A DNA stretch of 64,000 bases. Source: Mucilaginibacter gotjawali (lineage in GTDB: Bacteria > Bacteroidota > Bacteroidia > Sphingobacteriales > Sphingobacteriaceae). Made by a program: the position numbers and the translations under genes. The notes under the pieces were generated by a model that was given only the letters and a program-made list of their open reading frames with translations, was not told the origin of the DNA and did no database searches. The stretch lies in contig NZ_AP017313.1 in the NCBI RefSeq assembly GCF_002355435.1, positions 4,216,001-4,280,000 on the forward strand. The letters run 5' to 3'. Shown one piece after another: positions 34,610-43,864 of this stretch (the stretch's first letter is position 1; every line of letters starts with the position of its first letter).

Positions 34610-36418
34610 ATGAAGATTGCAGCAATTTATATTCCGGGAGGTAATTTACCGATAATCTTTGGCGACGGGCATAAGGAAGTCACCATTAACCTGGGTGGCC
34701 GAAACTTGTACCAGTTCAACAACAAGGAACTGGTTTCGGTAGCCGAAAACCGTTATTATATTGACGACCTGCTGAGCAGCGATATTCCTCTGTTTTCTTG
34801 CATAGTGGGGAATAATGGTGGCGGCAAAACAACTTTGCTGCAATACATCGCCAACGCTTATTATTGCACCTATGTACTCGAGGAACAGGATGGTGCCTAT
34901 GAGCTGACCCGGAATATCGAGAAAATACACCGCATTTATTTTACGCCATACCTTAATTACCATTCACTGGATGCGGCCCGTAACAACTACAAGGACCTGA
35001 CTAAACTAACGCTGCTGAAACTGGATAACCACGGCGACAGCGGCCTGCTGGATGATTTTTTAGAGGCCCATAATTCTGAAAACACCAAGCGCTGGATCAA
35101 ATTCAACCATTTTTATAAGAACCGCCAATTTACCAAGATCGCTTTGCCGGTTTTTAATGAGGTTACGCTAAGCCTGGCGTATTTTGATACGAGCACCCAT
35201 AAGCCAGATAAATTTCATGACACTTCCTATCAGCTGCGGCCTGCTATTACCCTAATCTATGAAAAGATCAAGCAGGAAGCTTCTGAACGGGAAATACAGA
35301 AGGGCGAGCAATTCAAAGGTAATATCCGGGATGAAGAAGCCAAAATTTTAACATGGTTAATACGTTTTGAATATGACCTGTATGAAACGGCTTTAGGGAA
35401 ATTGGTCTCGCTTTTTGAAAGGGCCGGTAACCATTACCTGGAGGAGGGCATCATTCCTGAAGATTTTGAAGAAATGATGGCCAACCTGACGGTTCGTGAA
35501 GCTTTTCAATGGTTCCTGGGAAATGCAGGGGTGTATGCGGATAGCGAACAATACCTGTTTGCCCAGCATTTAAATTTGCTGGCCCTTGTAGATTATGTGC
35601 ACTCGCTCATAACTGCCGAAACGATGACTGAAAATTGGCGCAGTATTGTGATCAGCGAAGCTCAGGCTTTACGTGTGATTCAGTTGTACGACGCTTTCAA
35701 CACTTCTTTTATCGGGGAGTGGTTTAATTTTGATACCCAACCGATGTTTAAGTTCAAGCCGCACATCAACGTCAGTTCCGGGGAGCAGTCGTTTTTAAAT
35801 TTGTTCAGCACGCTTTACGATCATGCCGAAAACATCAAAACCGGTGTTGATATTGACAGGTATTCCACCAATTCGCTGGAGGGTATCGGAAAGGACATCC
35901 TGTTACTACTTGACGAGGGTGACAATGCCTTTCACCCGCAATGGAAAAAGGAGTATGTAAAATACCTCCGTGAGATCATACCCATCATTTTCGAGGGTTA
36001 TCAAATACAGATCATCATCACTTCCCACGACCCACTGACTTTATCCGACCTACCCAAAAATAACGCGGTGTTTTTGGAGAAAATTGACCAGGTAACAAAG
36101 ATCGGCAATTCCGGGTCTAAAAGAACGTTGGGTGCCAATATCGCGGATTTATTGAAGGATTCATTTTTTATGCAGGATGGACAGATCGGCGCTTATATTG
36201 CCGAAGTGATCGACTTCATTATTGAGGATATTGCCGCTGGTCGTCTTTCGGAGCAAAGGCAAATCGCCATAGAACGGATCATCTACTGTATCGACGAACC
36301 CATTATTAAATTTAAACTGGCGGAAATGTTATCCGAGGCATTAGGGGATAAAAATTTTGAAGCGCGCCTGATCGATGATGAGATCCGCAGGCTTCAGGAA
36401 AGAAGGAGGCAAATCTGA
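34610..36418 (+). CDS. ptuA: Septu-like AAA/ABC-type ATPase, copy 2 (PtuA-like)
   Basis: This 602-aa ATPase is a divergent paralogue of the one at 16275. Walker A is GNNGGGKTT (residue ~67), the signature VSSGEQS (~388), Walker B LLLLDEGDNAFHP (~430, with canonical Asp-Glu) and H-loop ITSHDPLTLSD. The C-terminal block TLGANIADLLKDSFFMQDG matches copy 1. The stop TGA overlaps the ATG of the HNH gene by one base, so the two are translationally coupled. The SIR2 gene upstream is in the same direction. The mechanism presumably is sensing of phage DNA or replication followed by HNH activation; no direct evidence here. Confidence 0.83.
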   Translation: MKIAAIYIPGGNLPIIFGDGHKEVTINLGGRNLYQFNNKELVSVAENRYYIDDLLSSDIPLFSCIVGNNGGGKTTLLQYIANAYYCTYVLEEQDGAYELTRNIEKIHRIYFTPYLNYHSLDAARNNYKDLTKLTLLKLDNHGDSGLLDDFLEAHNSENTKRWIKFNHFYKNRQFTKIALPVFNEVTLSLAYFDTSTHKPDKFHDTSYQLRPAITLIYEKIKQEASEREIQKGEQFKGNIRDEEAKILTWLIRFEYDLYETALGKLVSLFERAGNHYLEEGIIPEDFEEMMANLTVREAFQWFLGNAGVYADSEQYLFAQHLNLLALVDYVHSLITAETMTENWRSIVISEAQALRVIQLYDAFNTSFIGEWFNFDTQPMFKFKPHINVSSGEQSFLNLFSTLYDHAENIKTGVDIDRYSTNSLEGIGKDILLLLDEGDNAFHPQWKKEYVKYLREIIPIIFEGYQIQIIITSHDPLTLSDLPKNNAVFLEKIDQVTKIGNSGSKRTLGANIADLLKDSFFMQDGQIGAYIAEVIDFIIEDIAAGRLSEQRQIAIERIIYCIDEPIIKFKLAEMLSEALGDKNFEARLIDDEIRRLQERRRQI

Positions 36419-37374
36419 TGTTTTATATCGATCAAACGACACCGTCATTTATAAACGCCAGGGATGAACATTATACCAATGTCCGGTATGTGATCAAAAA
36501 GAAATTGCTGGGTAAAAGGTTTACCGAGGCACATCCGAAAGGCCTGGATAAACGTATAGATGAGGTAACGGGCATCCATTCAACCGTGGCTGCTTTTCTT
36601 AATGATGAAACAAATCTAAAAGACCTGCTGATTGGTACGCCAGATGTGCTGAACCAGTTCAAGAAAAGGTTTATCAGTAAGAAAGCGATTGCCAGTATTA
36701 AGGCACTTATCCGTTATGATGCCTTTATTGATAAAAGCGCCGATAAAACTTTTGGATTTTATAATGGCTACCATCTGGCGGAAAATTTAGGGATGCAAAC
36801 GTGTATCTATTGTAACCGGCTCTATACCCATACGATCATTACCGAAAACCGGGAATTTATAGCCCGGCCTACCTTTGACCACTGGTTCCCGCAAAGCAGC
36901 TACCCCCTATTAGCTTTGTCATTTTATAACCTGGTTCCCAGTTGCAATGTCTGTAACAGTAGTATTAAAGGCGCATCGCCCCTTGCATTAAAGGATATTT
37001 TTCATCCTTATTTGAGACATCCCGACACCGATAAATTGCTATCCTTTAAGTTTTCCTATACGCTGGAAGATCACCTGGCGGCTAAAAGCAAGATCATTTC
37101 CGGTAATGAATTTACGAACAATAGTATTAAAGCAATGAAGCTAAAGGAACTCTATTCAGGCCACCTGGATGAGATCAGGGAGTTGATCTACCTTAAAAAA
37201 GCCTATTCAGCCTCTTATATTAATTCCTTGAATTCCATTTTAAAACTAACCCTTTCCACAGATGAGATATACAGGCTGGCCTTTGGCGTTTTCCTTGATG
37301 ATGAACATTTAAGCAAAAGGCCGCTAAGCAAACTGAAAAAGGACGTTTTAGCCGAATTGGGTATCATTCCTTAA
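36418..37374 (+). CDS. ptuB: Septu-like HNH endonuclease, copy 2 (PtuB-like)
   Basis: This 318-aa nuclease has the same zinc-HNH layout as copy 1: CIYCNRLYTHT, then FDHWFPQSS, then LSFYNLVPSCNVCNSSIKG, and a C-terminal PLSKLKKDVLAELG. It lacks the N-terminal Cys-rich extension of copy 1. The similarity of the HNH cores makes clear that the two operons are related, though the copies are diverged enough to be separate acquisitions or an old duplication. It ends 18 bp from the convergent DUF4365-like gene. Confidence 0.83.
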   Translation: MFYIDQTTPSFINARDEHYTNVRYVIKKKLLGKRFTEAHPKGLDKRIDEVTGIHSTVAAFLNDETNLKDLLIGTPDVLNQFKKRFISKKAIASIKALIRYDAFIDKSADKTFGFYNGYHLAENLGMQTCIYCNRLYTHTIITENREFIARPTFDHWFPQSSYPLLALSFYNLVPSCNVCNSSIKGASPLALKDIFHPYLRHPDTDKLLSFKFSYTLEDHLAAKSKIISGNEFTNNSIKAMKLKELYSGHLDEIRELIYLKKAYSASYINSLNSILKLTLSTDEIYRLAFGVFLDDEHLSKRPLSKLKKDVLAELGIIP

Positions 37375-37392
37375 TTTTTCGTCATGAGGTTT

Positions 37393-39252
37393 CTAATAGG
37401 TGTCCCTTACTTCTTCTTTGCTTTTAAAAAACTCCTTCAGCTTTTTTGTTATTTGCTTATTGATCAGGCTGTAGGTTGGTGAGAGCTCAAACAGGAAATC
37501 CAGGGTTTGCACGCCTACCGACAGGATCTTATAGTGTACCCCATTGAGGTCACAATCCCATTTATCCATTTCAAACCTTTCTTTCCGGCTGACCGGGCAA
37601 GCCGGATCGCTTTGCTTAAAGAAATAATTTTGGGGTAGTACTTCCGTAGCCGCATTGAGCTTATAGACCTCCAGGAAAGGTTGGTTAGTCAGGTCGTCAT
37701 CAAATACCAGCACGTAAAAGATCGTGTCGAAATGGTCGAAAAAGTTCAGTTCCTCCTGTAGATGCCGGAAATTGTGGTAAACATACTTTTGATATAGCCG
37801 GGTGAAGTTTTTGAAAAACAATTCCAGATTAGCGAAAATGGCGGGCCTGTTCCACGCGGCCCAATTGAATTTCATATTGATTTTTGGCCCCATTTCCGCA
37901 TGGTAGACCCTTACCGCATTTTCTTCGCCGGATTGCAGCAACAGGTCCAGGTAATAATAGATCAGTTCGATATGGTACAGTTCCGAACTGATGGTCACTT
38001 TAACAACGGGTACAAAATCCGTTTTGAGCAGGCTAATTGCAGCCTCTTTACGTTTGGTCAAATTAGGGTGCAGCCTCGTGTTCTTGGTACCGTCAATGTT
38101 ATAATTAAATTCTTTAACCCAATCAGCGAAGTTGTGACTTTGCGCGACCTCCACCGGCAATACCTCTCTCAGTATAAAATTTAACTGCTTCAAAGCATAG
38201 GTGTTTTGTTCTGGCTCGAAGCCCAAAGTCACCCAAAATGAATCGATGAAGCTGATTAGGTATTCATGCGCGATCACGGGGTCATTGATCGGGAAATTGT
38301 ATTTTCCCATAATGCGGAAAAACTCTGATTTGAGTAGGGAGTAACTGAGCGCCAGGGGATTAGTCCGGATATTATTTTGGCTGATATAGGCTGCATAACT
38401 CAGTATGGTCCCATCAAATAAAGCTTCATGACGCTTGAAAAATGAGTCGGGCGCTAATTCCCGGATGATCGGATCGTTACGTCCAATATCCAGCGGGATC
38501 AATACAAAGGCACAGCGATCCATCGTATAGGATGCGATGCCGATGCCTATTTTCCAGTAACGGGTGTATAAGGTTTGCTTGAGTACAGCAAACTCTGTTT
38601 CCAGTATCGTATTATAATGATTTAAAAAGATGTGTATTTCCGCCAGGGCTTCCGGGCTTAAGGTGGATGGACGCAGACCTTCTTCCAATACTTCTAGTTT
38701 GGTTTCCAGTAATTCTTTATCTTGCAACAATCCATTATAGCCTTTCACCTTTGTCCGGGCCACCTGGATCAGTTTTTCCCACGCCGCTAAATAGGCGTGA
38801 TTTTGCCCGTCGATACAATTTTCATAAGGAATTTTAATGTTTACCGTTTCGCCGTTAATCCTTTGGTCGGCATCTATGATTACATCCTCATCTACAGAAA
38901 TCCAAAAAGCTTTTTTTTGTGCGTTATTGACCGCGACCAGGATAACCGGGAGTATACTGTCACTGCAATATTTCAGGAAATGTTTAGCACATTGATATTT
39001 TGGTGTAATCAGGTCATCATCCGCCAATGTTTTAAGCTGTACTTCGATTTTTCCGATAGGGTGCTGCTGTTGATCAGTTAGTTCTATATGCCCGTCTGTA
39101 TTGGGGTATTTGTCCATTACACGAAGATCAGGCTTTACATAAACCGTACTGAGTAAAGATTCGAAGGTTATTTTAGACTGTAATTCCGTTGGCGAGGTTT
39201 TAGGGTAAGGCGCCGGGAAACTATCTATTATCGGTTGATCATCATTTTCCAT
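37393..39252 (-). CDS. DUF4365-like protein with long C-terminal extension
   Basis: The first ~170 residues carry the DUF4365-like pattern: YPNTDGHIELTD, then GKIEVQLKTL and LPVILVAVNNAQKKAFW, a restriction-endonuclease-like fold seen in defence proteins. The D...E-V-Q-L-K order (IEVQLK in place of IExK) fits a nuclease core. A further ~450 residues are helical with no named domain. I choose ATG 39252 (ENDDQPIIDSFP) over upstream starts because the longer N-terminus is low in protein-like pattern; 39309 and 39384 are alternatives. It is convergent with the Septu-like copy 2. Confidence 0.6.
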   Translation of the reverse strand: MENDDQPIIDSFPAPYPKTSPTELQSKITFESLLSTVYVKPDLRVMDKYPNTDGHIELTDQQQHPIGKIEVQLKTLADDDLITPKYQCAKHFLKYCSDSILPVILVAVNNAQKKAFWISVDEDVIIDADQRINGETVNIKIPYENCIDGQNHAYLAAWEKLIQVARTKVKGYNGLLQDKELLETKLEVLEEGLRPSTLSPEALAEIHIFLNHYNTILETEFAVLKQTLYTRYWKIGIGIASYTMDRCAFVLIPLDIGRNDPIIRELAPDSFFKRHEALFDGTILSYAAYISQNNIRTNPLALSYSLLKSEFFRIMGKYNFPINDPVIAHEYLISFIDSFWVTLGFEPEQNTYALKQLNFILREVLPVEVAQSHNFADWVKEFNYNIDGTKNTRLHPNLTKRKEAAISLLKTDFVPVVKVTISSELYHIELIYYYLDLLLQSGEENAVRVYHAEMGPKINMKFNWAAWNRPAIFANLELFFKNFTRLYQKYVYHNFRHLQEELNFFDHFDTIFYVLVFDDDLTNQPFLEVYKLNAATEVLPQNYFFKQSDPACPVSRKERFEMDKWDCDLNGVHYKILSVGVQTLDFLFELSPTYSLINKQITKKLKEFFKSKEEVRDTY

Positions 39253-39384
39253 CGTAATTATATGCAATAAAGATATGAAATCATTTTTAGTCCAGGTTTT
39301 TTTGGGCATTGCCTTTGGCCTGCGCTGTCCGCTGTATCTTTTTTTCCTAAAAAAGGATGCCGCTTTCATCGCTAATGCGGCCAT

Positions 39385-39729
39385 GCCTGCCGGTCAGGTC
39401 TGCTCTCGCTGACCAAACCGCAGGCCGCACAGCAAGACCCAGCCTGCCGTATTCCAGCCGCACAACCCAAATCGGTCCGTACCGCTGCGCTATACTAGCC
39501 GATTTTACGCGCCCATCCGGAAGGCAGGGACTTGCTTTTTTGCCCTTATGTTTCGGTTGACTTTTGCTTCGATCAAACAGTCTTTCCAAACCATTTCAGT
39601 TTTTAACAGCAAAGGTAAAGCCCCCTGCGCCGCCGTCAAGGGTCTATGAAACCCCGCACAGGCCGGGCCCTTGACAACTGCGCACCGTGCTTTTATAACC
39701 CCTGCATTAAAAAACTAAAATGTAATGTT
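39385..39729. other. GC-richer intergenic region with inverted repeats
   Basis: This stretch has no convincing gene on either strand. The minus-strand frame at 39347-39589 is Arg/Gly-rich and looks like a frame shadow of repeats. The region includes GCGGCC/GGCCGC palindromic bits near 39380-39430 and an 8-bp inverted repeat at 39635-39675. The composition resembles non-coding segments that recur in Bacteroidota conjugative elements. Confidence 0.4.
39635..39675. repeat. Inverted repeat GTCAAGGG/CCCTTGAC
   Basis: GTCAAGGG (39635-39642) and CCCTTGAC (39668-39675) are perfect inverted copies with a 25-nt spacer that is itself GC-rich (ACCCCGCACAGGCCGGG). It lies 55 bp before the next gene and could be an attenuator, a protein-binding site or a nick-region-like structure. 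Confidence 0.5.
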
Positions 39730-40329
39730 ATGGAAGGCCTGGTATTAAATCTTCAATCAAAAAATCAAATCACCGATTACATCGCCAATAAGCATTTTAT
39801 GCCTTATGCAACCGGTATTTTTAAAGAAATGCTGAATGCTATTGAAACCAGTGACCAGGCACAACTGGACTGGTTCCGCAGTTTCGGTGAATCGTTCATG
39901 GAAATTACAATGAATGTACATGCCTATCGTAAAGGGTTGGAATTCGGATTTACTGAAATCAGTTTTGACAAATACGGATGGTTTACGAGACCATCGTTTT
40001 TAGATACAAAAGAACTGACCTTTGGTGATACCAGCCGTTACGGAAACCATAGCCTGATCTATCTCGGCAGAGGTCAAAACCATATTTGGACCTACGGCAT
40101 GAATTACAGCTTTGGCGTTGCAGGTGGCTGCTACGGCCTGTCCGTTCACGGCAAGCAATTCAAATGCGGTCAAGAAACTTTGAGCTATGCTCTAAATGAA
40201 CTAATAACCATGATGACCAAAAAGATCGGCAGCACTGACACCACCAATGATAAACAACCGGTCATCCTTGCAACTTTGCGTGATATAGAAAAAGCCATGC
40301 TTGAGATGGTGCAACTGACGCTATTTTAG
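39730..40329 (+). CDS. Conserved hypothetical protein of conjugative elements
   Basis: This 199-aa protein starts at ATG 39730 (MEGLVLNLQSKNQITDY). It has a mixed fold with Gly/Tyr-rich C-terminal half (WTYGMNYSFGVAGGCYGLSV). I do not recognise a named domain. No signal peptide or membrane segment. A longer in-frame reading from 39646 passes through the inverted repeat and is not chosen. It stands alone between opposite-strand genes. Confidence 0.55.
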   Translation: MEGLVLNLQSKNQITDYIANKHFMPYATGIFKEMLNAIETSDQAQLDWFRSFGESFMEITMNVHAYRKGLEFGFTEISFDKYGWFTRPSFLDTKELTFGDTSRYGNHSLIYLGRGQNHIWTYGMNYSFGVAGGCYGLSVHGKQFKCGQETLSYALNELITMMTKKIGSTDTTNDKQPVILATLRDIEKAMLEMVQLTLF

Positions 40330-40365
40330 ACAGCGTATTTTCCTTGCTGAAAAGAAATCTGTAGC

Positions 40366-40533
40366 ATGGAAGTAAAAGGTCATTTCCAGGCAAATACTTT
40401 TACAACTTTATTAAACGATGATTATGAAAACGGTTTATTTTCCCAAATCCATGATGGAAGGTACGATAATAAATTGTTAGGGTCAAAGATAATCATCGTT
40501 TATGCCTGTATACCCAAATATCTTTTCTCTTAG
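40366..40533 (+). pseudogene. Truncated small ORF overlapping the end of hamB
   Basis: ATG 40366 opens a 55-codon frame: EVKGHFQANTFTTLLNDDY then IHDGRYDNKLLG. The first ~40 codons look protein-like; the last part (IIIVYACIPKYLFS) is the antisense of the hamB 3' end and reaches a stop inside it. It is plausibly a gene cut short when the Hachiman module was inserted. Confidence 0.35.
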
Positions 40534-43500
40534 AAAAATAGCCATCAAACCGGTTAGTGACTGACCATAACGTACTATCTTTTGAAGTCAGTAGTGAAAC
40601 ACGCTCACTATAATCAGGGGAAACCAGGTATAGGGTTTGGTCGTCAACAGATCTGACCAATAACACATCGGTTTCAAATTCCTTTCGAAGTCTGAGGTTA
40701 TTAATTTTCTCCCTTCTACGCGGCTTATAATTTTGCGCTTCATTCGCGAAATTACTAAGCCATGCATGGGTCAATGGCTTTTTTGTTTCATCGATAAGGT
40801 TTTCCGTGTTTTGGAGCAGCAACTCGCGCAATTCATGGATTTTAATGTCATCCGATGTTTCTGATAACACGTCGGTGCTCTTAATCTCCATAGCGGCGCT
40901 ACGCGAGCGGAGACCAGACAAATAGATTTTTGCGCTAACCAGATCAGGTAAGCCCATTTCGGCGGAAATGGCTAATTCCTCGAACACACTAGCTCGCACC
41001 TCGTCGTCACCGCTTTTGCATTTGTTAGCAAATGCGCCCATAACCCAGGTAATGGTATAAGCATAGTAATTGTTGCAGGCTTTTACCGCATCATCAATAT
41101 CTTTTAAAAGCGAAAGGGATTTTCCGCCAATCCAAACGGAACGGATCAGGTCGTATTCAGCGGCTGTGAATTTAGGCGTCCCATTTGACTTTAGGATGGG
41201 CTGAAAAGGAGAGGATGGAAATCCGACAATGATCTGCTCTAATTCCTTTAGTAAATCAAGCTTGTCATCGATTTCCATATCCGACAACAGATACAGGTCG
41301 CACAATTCCAGTGCATCCTCGAATACCTCGTCCAGTTTTATAGCCGCCGCAAGTGGCAACCCGGAAGAAACCAGCCCCAATCTGCGCCCTTCCTCCGGCA
41401 CCACAATTTCTTTTAGTGATTTCAAACGGGCCTTTAAAAAGTCAAAGACATTATCCTGGCTGATTCCTTTGAGATCATCAGCCTGGATATAAGCTAGCGT
41501 ATTTCGCAAGTGATCATCAAAATCTTCCTGATCTCCTTCCAGGCGAATGTCAAGGGATAGCAAAGTGTCGTCCAGCCAATCCATGATTTCCAAAAACTCC
41601 TGGTCAAGCCTAACCCCGGTTGTAACCAGTTTTCTTTTCCGGAACCCACTGAATTTATTCTCAGCGATTAGCCCCAACAAAGTTTCAAAATCAACATCGG
41701 CCTGTTTCGCAAGGTCTTTAACCCTTTTGATTTGGATAAGTACACCACTAAGTGCGTCATGCGGTTCATTTTTTAGGTAAACCTCGGCTTGTTTTCGGTC
41801 GTCTACAGATCCCACAGCAAACAATATTTTACCCTCAACATCCTGGAACGCCCTACCCGCTCTTCCAATGACGTTCCAGACTTCGCTATTGGTAAGCTTT
41901 GTTTGCTTTTTTCGAACAGCATCATAATATTCGATGTCTGCCATGATAGCTGTACTGACGCCCAGGTTAACCCCTTGGCCCAAAGTCGTAGTAGCCACTA
42001 TAATTCTGGGTTTGGCATTCCTCATAAGTTTTTCCAGTACCAATCGTAATTCCTTGTTCAGGTCGCCTTTGTGGCATAAAATACCATGTTTTGCAAATTC
42101 CAGAATCTGATTATTTTCGGCAGATTCATATTCTTTACAAACCAGTTGGAGCTCCAACCATTCCGGACAGTCCTGCCAATCGAAAAGCTCTTCATCGTCG
42201 ATCAGTTTTAATCCTTTCAACAAAGCTTTTGCATAAGTATAAACGCTAACTGCCCTCGCTGTAAAAAGAAGCAAGGACTGCTTGTTATCACTTAACTTAA
42301 GGGCTGTCAGTGCTACCGCCAATGCCTTGTCATTTGGCAGCGTTAATCCTCCTTTCCGCTTTGAAGTAAAAGGCCGGATAAATCCTGGGTTAAAACTTTT
42401 TTCTTCACCAAGCCATTCGAGACTAACACTATGATTACGATAGATCATCAAACCCAGGCGCTGCCTCGCCAGCCGTTCTTTTCCCTCGGCACAGGCTTTT
42501 TCATCCCCGCAAAGCCACTTCGCTATAGTGCCGGCATTAGGTAATACTGCCGAGAGCAAAACTAACTTACCAGAGTTACGGGATAATAACAATCTGATTT
42601 CCTCGATGAAAAATTCATTAATAACGTTCCGTCGTTGTTTACCTAACAAATGGCCTTCATCAATAATGACCAATTTGACCGCATCAAAAATGTGCGCATT
42701 CCCTCTCAATATGACCTTGGCCTTTTCGGGTGTGGCAATAAGGATACTGGCCTCGTCCAACACCAACTGATCAATCTTGCTGAATTGGCCGGTGCCATAT
42801 AACTGAGAAACCGAAAAATTCAACGGCTCAAAAAGGGATTTAAACGACACTTCCACTTCATAGGCCAAAGACCTGTACGGCGCAAGATAGAGAACCTTTG
42901 CAGCAGCATCTTGGGAAAGTATTTCCAGTGCAGCTATAGCTGCAATCTGGGTTTTTCCTGAGCTAGTCGGTAAGCTTACTACAGCTCCCTCAGGCGACAA
43001 AATTTTAGGCAATGCCGAGATCTGCGCGTTAAAAAGCTCTATAATGGGTTTTGCGGCAAACAGTAAATTATGTACGTAGCTTTTTTTCGTGCTGAAAATA
43101 TCGTCAGTGATCTGCTCGTTGATAGTAGCCCACAAAGAACTGGTCTCAAAGCCTGTGGCAATGATCCGAAACAATCTGACCACCCACCAAAAGGATGGCT
43201 CCCGTTCAATACTTAGCAGCTCAAGTAAGTCCTTTAAAATATCTATGGCCTTTTCAAGGCTATCGGCTTGGCCGGAAAAAAGATAATCCATCAACATTGC
43301 TACAGACCTGGCAAAAAGAATAATGGGAATTGAGTTTTCACGTTCTTCTTCTTCGAAAGATTCTGCGTAAGTTCCGGAGTTAATCAGTATGCGGTTTAAA
43401 ACAATGCCCACTTCATCAAATCTTTTCCGTAAAAACGCGCTAACAAGAACTGCGACATCGGTATCATACTTTTCAATACCCCTGAGAATAATGTAGGCCT

Positions 43501-43864
43501 TTGAATATTGGCTAGATGCATAATAGGCTAATCCGCAAGTTAATATATAATAAGGACTCAGTGAGGACCTGTTAGCTTCCGGTGAATGGTTATATTCCAA
43601 AAATTCCGCCCCTTTTTCTAGGCAACGGCCAATAATTTCGGATTGCATATTATTTTCATAAAGGGTACAGCCGATGTTTAAATAATAAAATGCCAGGCTG
43701 TCTGAACCAAGGTCCAGGTTGGTTTCCAATGTTCTGGGGAAGTTCTCGCGCGATTCATTAACCCCAAAAAGTATATAACGGGCATTTGCCCTTGCAAAGA
43801 GGTTTTGCGCGTCGCCATCTCTCTCCAAACGGTTAAAGTTTTCTATAGCTCTGTCCTTATTCAT
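40493..43864 (-). CDS. hamB: Hachiman helicase HamB
   Basis: This 1,123-aa Ski2-like DExH helicase has a helical N-terminal ~270 residues (TPR-like, YYLNIGCTLYENNMQ), then the motor: LPTSSGKTQ (motif I), VIIDEGHLLG (motif II), LSAVLPNAG (motif III), TTTLGQGVNLG (motif V) and VIGRAGRAF (motif VI). A long helical C-terminus follows. HamB scans DNA and, on sensing damage or phage DNA, releases HamA. Its ATG overlaps the HamA stop by ATGA (43861-43864), the usual tight coupling of this pair. The role is inferred from the pair. Confidence 0.85.
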   Translation of the reverse strand: MNKDRAIENFNRLERDGDAQNLFARANARYILFGVNESRENFPRTLETNLDLGSDSLAFYYLNIGCTLYENNMQSEIIGRCLEKGAEFLEYNHSPEANRSSLSPYYILTCGLAYYASSQYSKAYIILRGIEKYDTDVAVLVSAFLRKRFDEVGIVLNRILINSGTYAESFEEEERENSIPIILFARSVAMLMDYLFSGQADSLEKAIDILKDLLELLSIEREPSFWWVVRLFRIIATGFETSSLWATINEQITDDIFSTKKSYVHNLLFAAKPIIELFNAQISALPKILSPEGAVVSLPTSSGKTQIAAIAALEILSQDAAAKVLYLAPYRSLAYEVEVSFKSLFEPLNFSVSQLYGTGQFSKIDQLVLDEASILIATPEKAKVILRGNAHIFDAVKLVIIDEGHLLGKQRRNVINEFFIEEIRLLLSRNSGKLVLLSAVLPNAGTIAKWLCGDEKACAEGKERLARQRLGLMIYRNHSVSLEWLGEEKSFNPGFIRPFTSKRKGGLTLPNDKALAVALTALKLSDNKQSLLLFTARAVSVYTYAKALLKGLKLIDDEELFDWQDCPEWLELQLVCKEYESAENNQILEFAKHGILCHKGDLNKELRLVLEKLMRNAKPRIIVATTTLGQGVNLGVSTAIMADIEYYDAVRKKQTKLTNSEVWNVIGRAGRAFQDVEGKILFAVGSVDDRKQAEVYLKNEPHDALSGVLIQIKRVKDLAKQADVDFETLLGLIAENKFSGFRKRKLVTTGVRLDQEFLEIMDWLDDTLLSLDIRLEGDQEDFDDHLRNTLAYIQADDLKGISQDNVFDFLKARLKSLKEIVVPEEGRRLGLVSSGLPLAAAIKLDEVFEDALELCDLYLLSDMEIDDKLDLLKELEQIIVGFPSSPFQPILKSNGTPKFTAAEYDLIRSVWIGGKSLSLLKDIDDAVKACNNYYAYTITWVMGAFANKCKSGDDEVRASVFEELAISAEMGLPDLVSAKIYLSGLRSRSAAMEIKSTDVLSETSDDIKIHELRELLLQNTENLIDETKKPLTHAWLSNFANEAQNYKPRRREKINNLRLRKEFETDVLLVRSVDDQTLYLVSPDYSERVSLLTSKDSTLWSVTNRFDGYFSKRKDIWVYRHKR

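Noticed and set aside
39347..39589. 80-aa minus-strand ORF
   Set aside because: Arg/Gly-rich product across a palindromic GC-richer segment; no motif.
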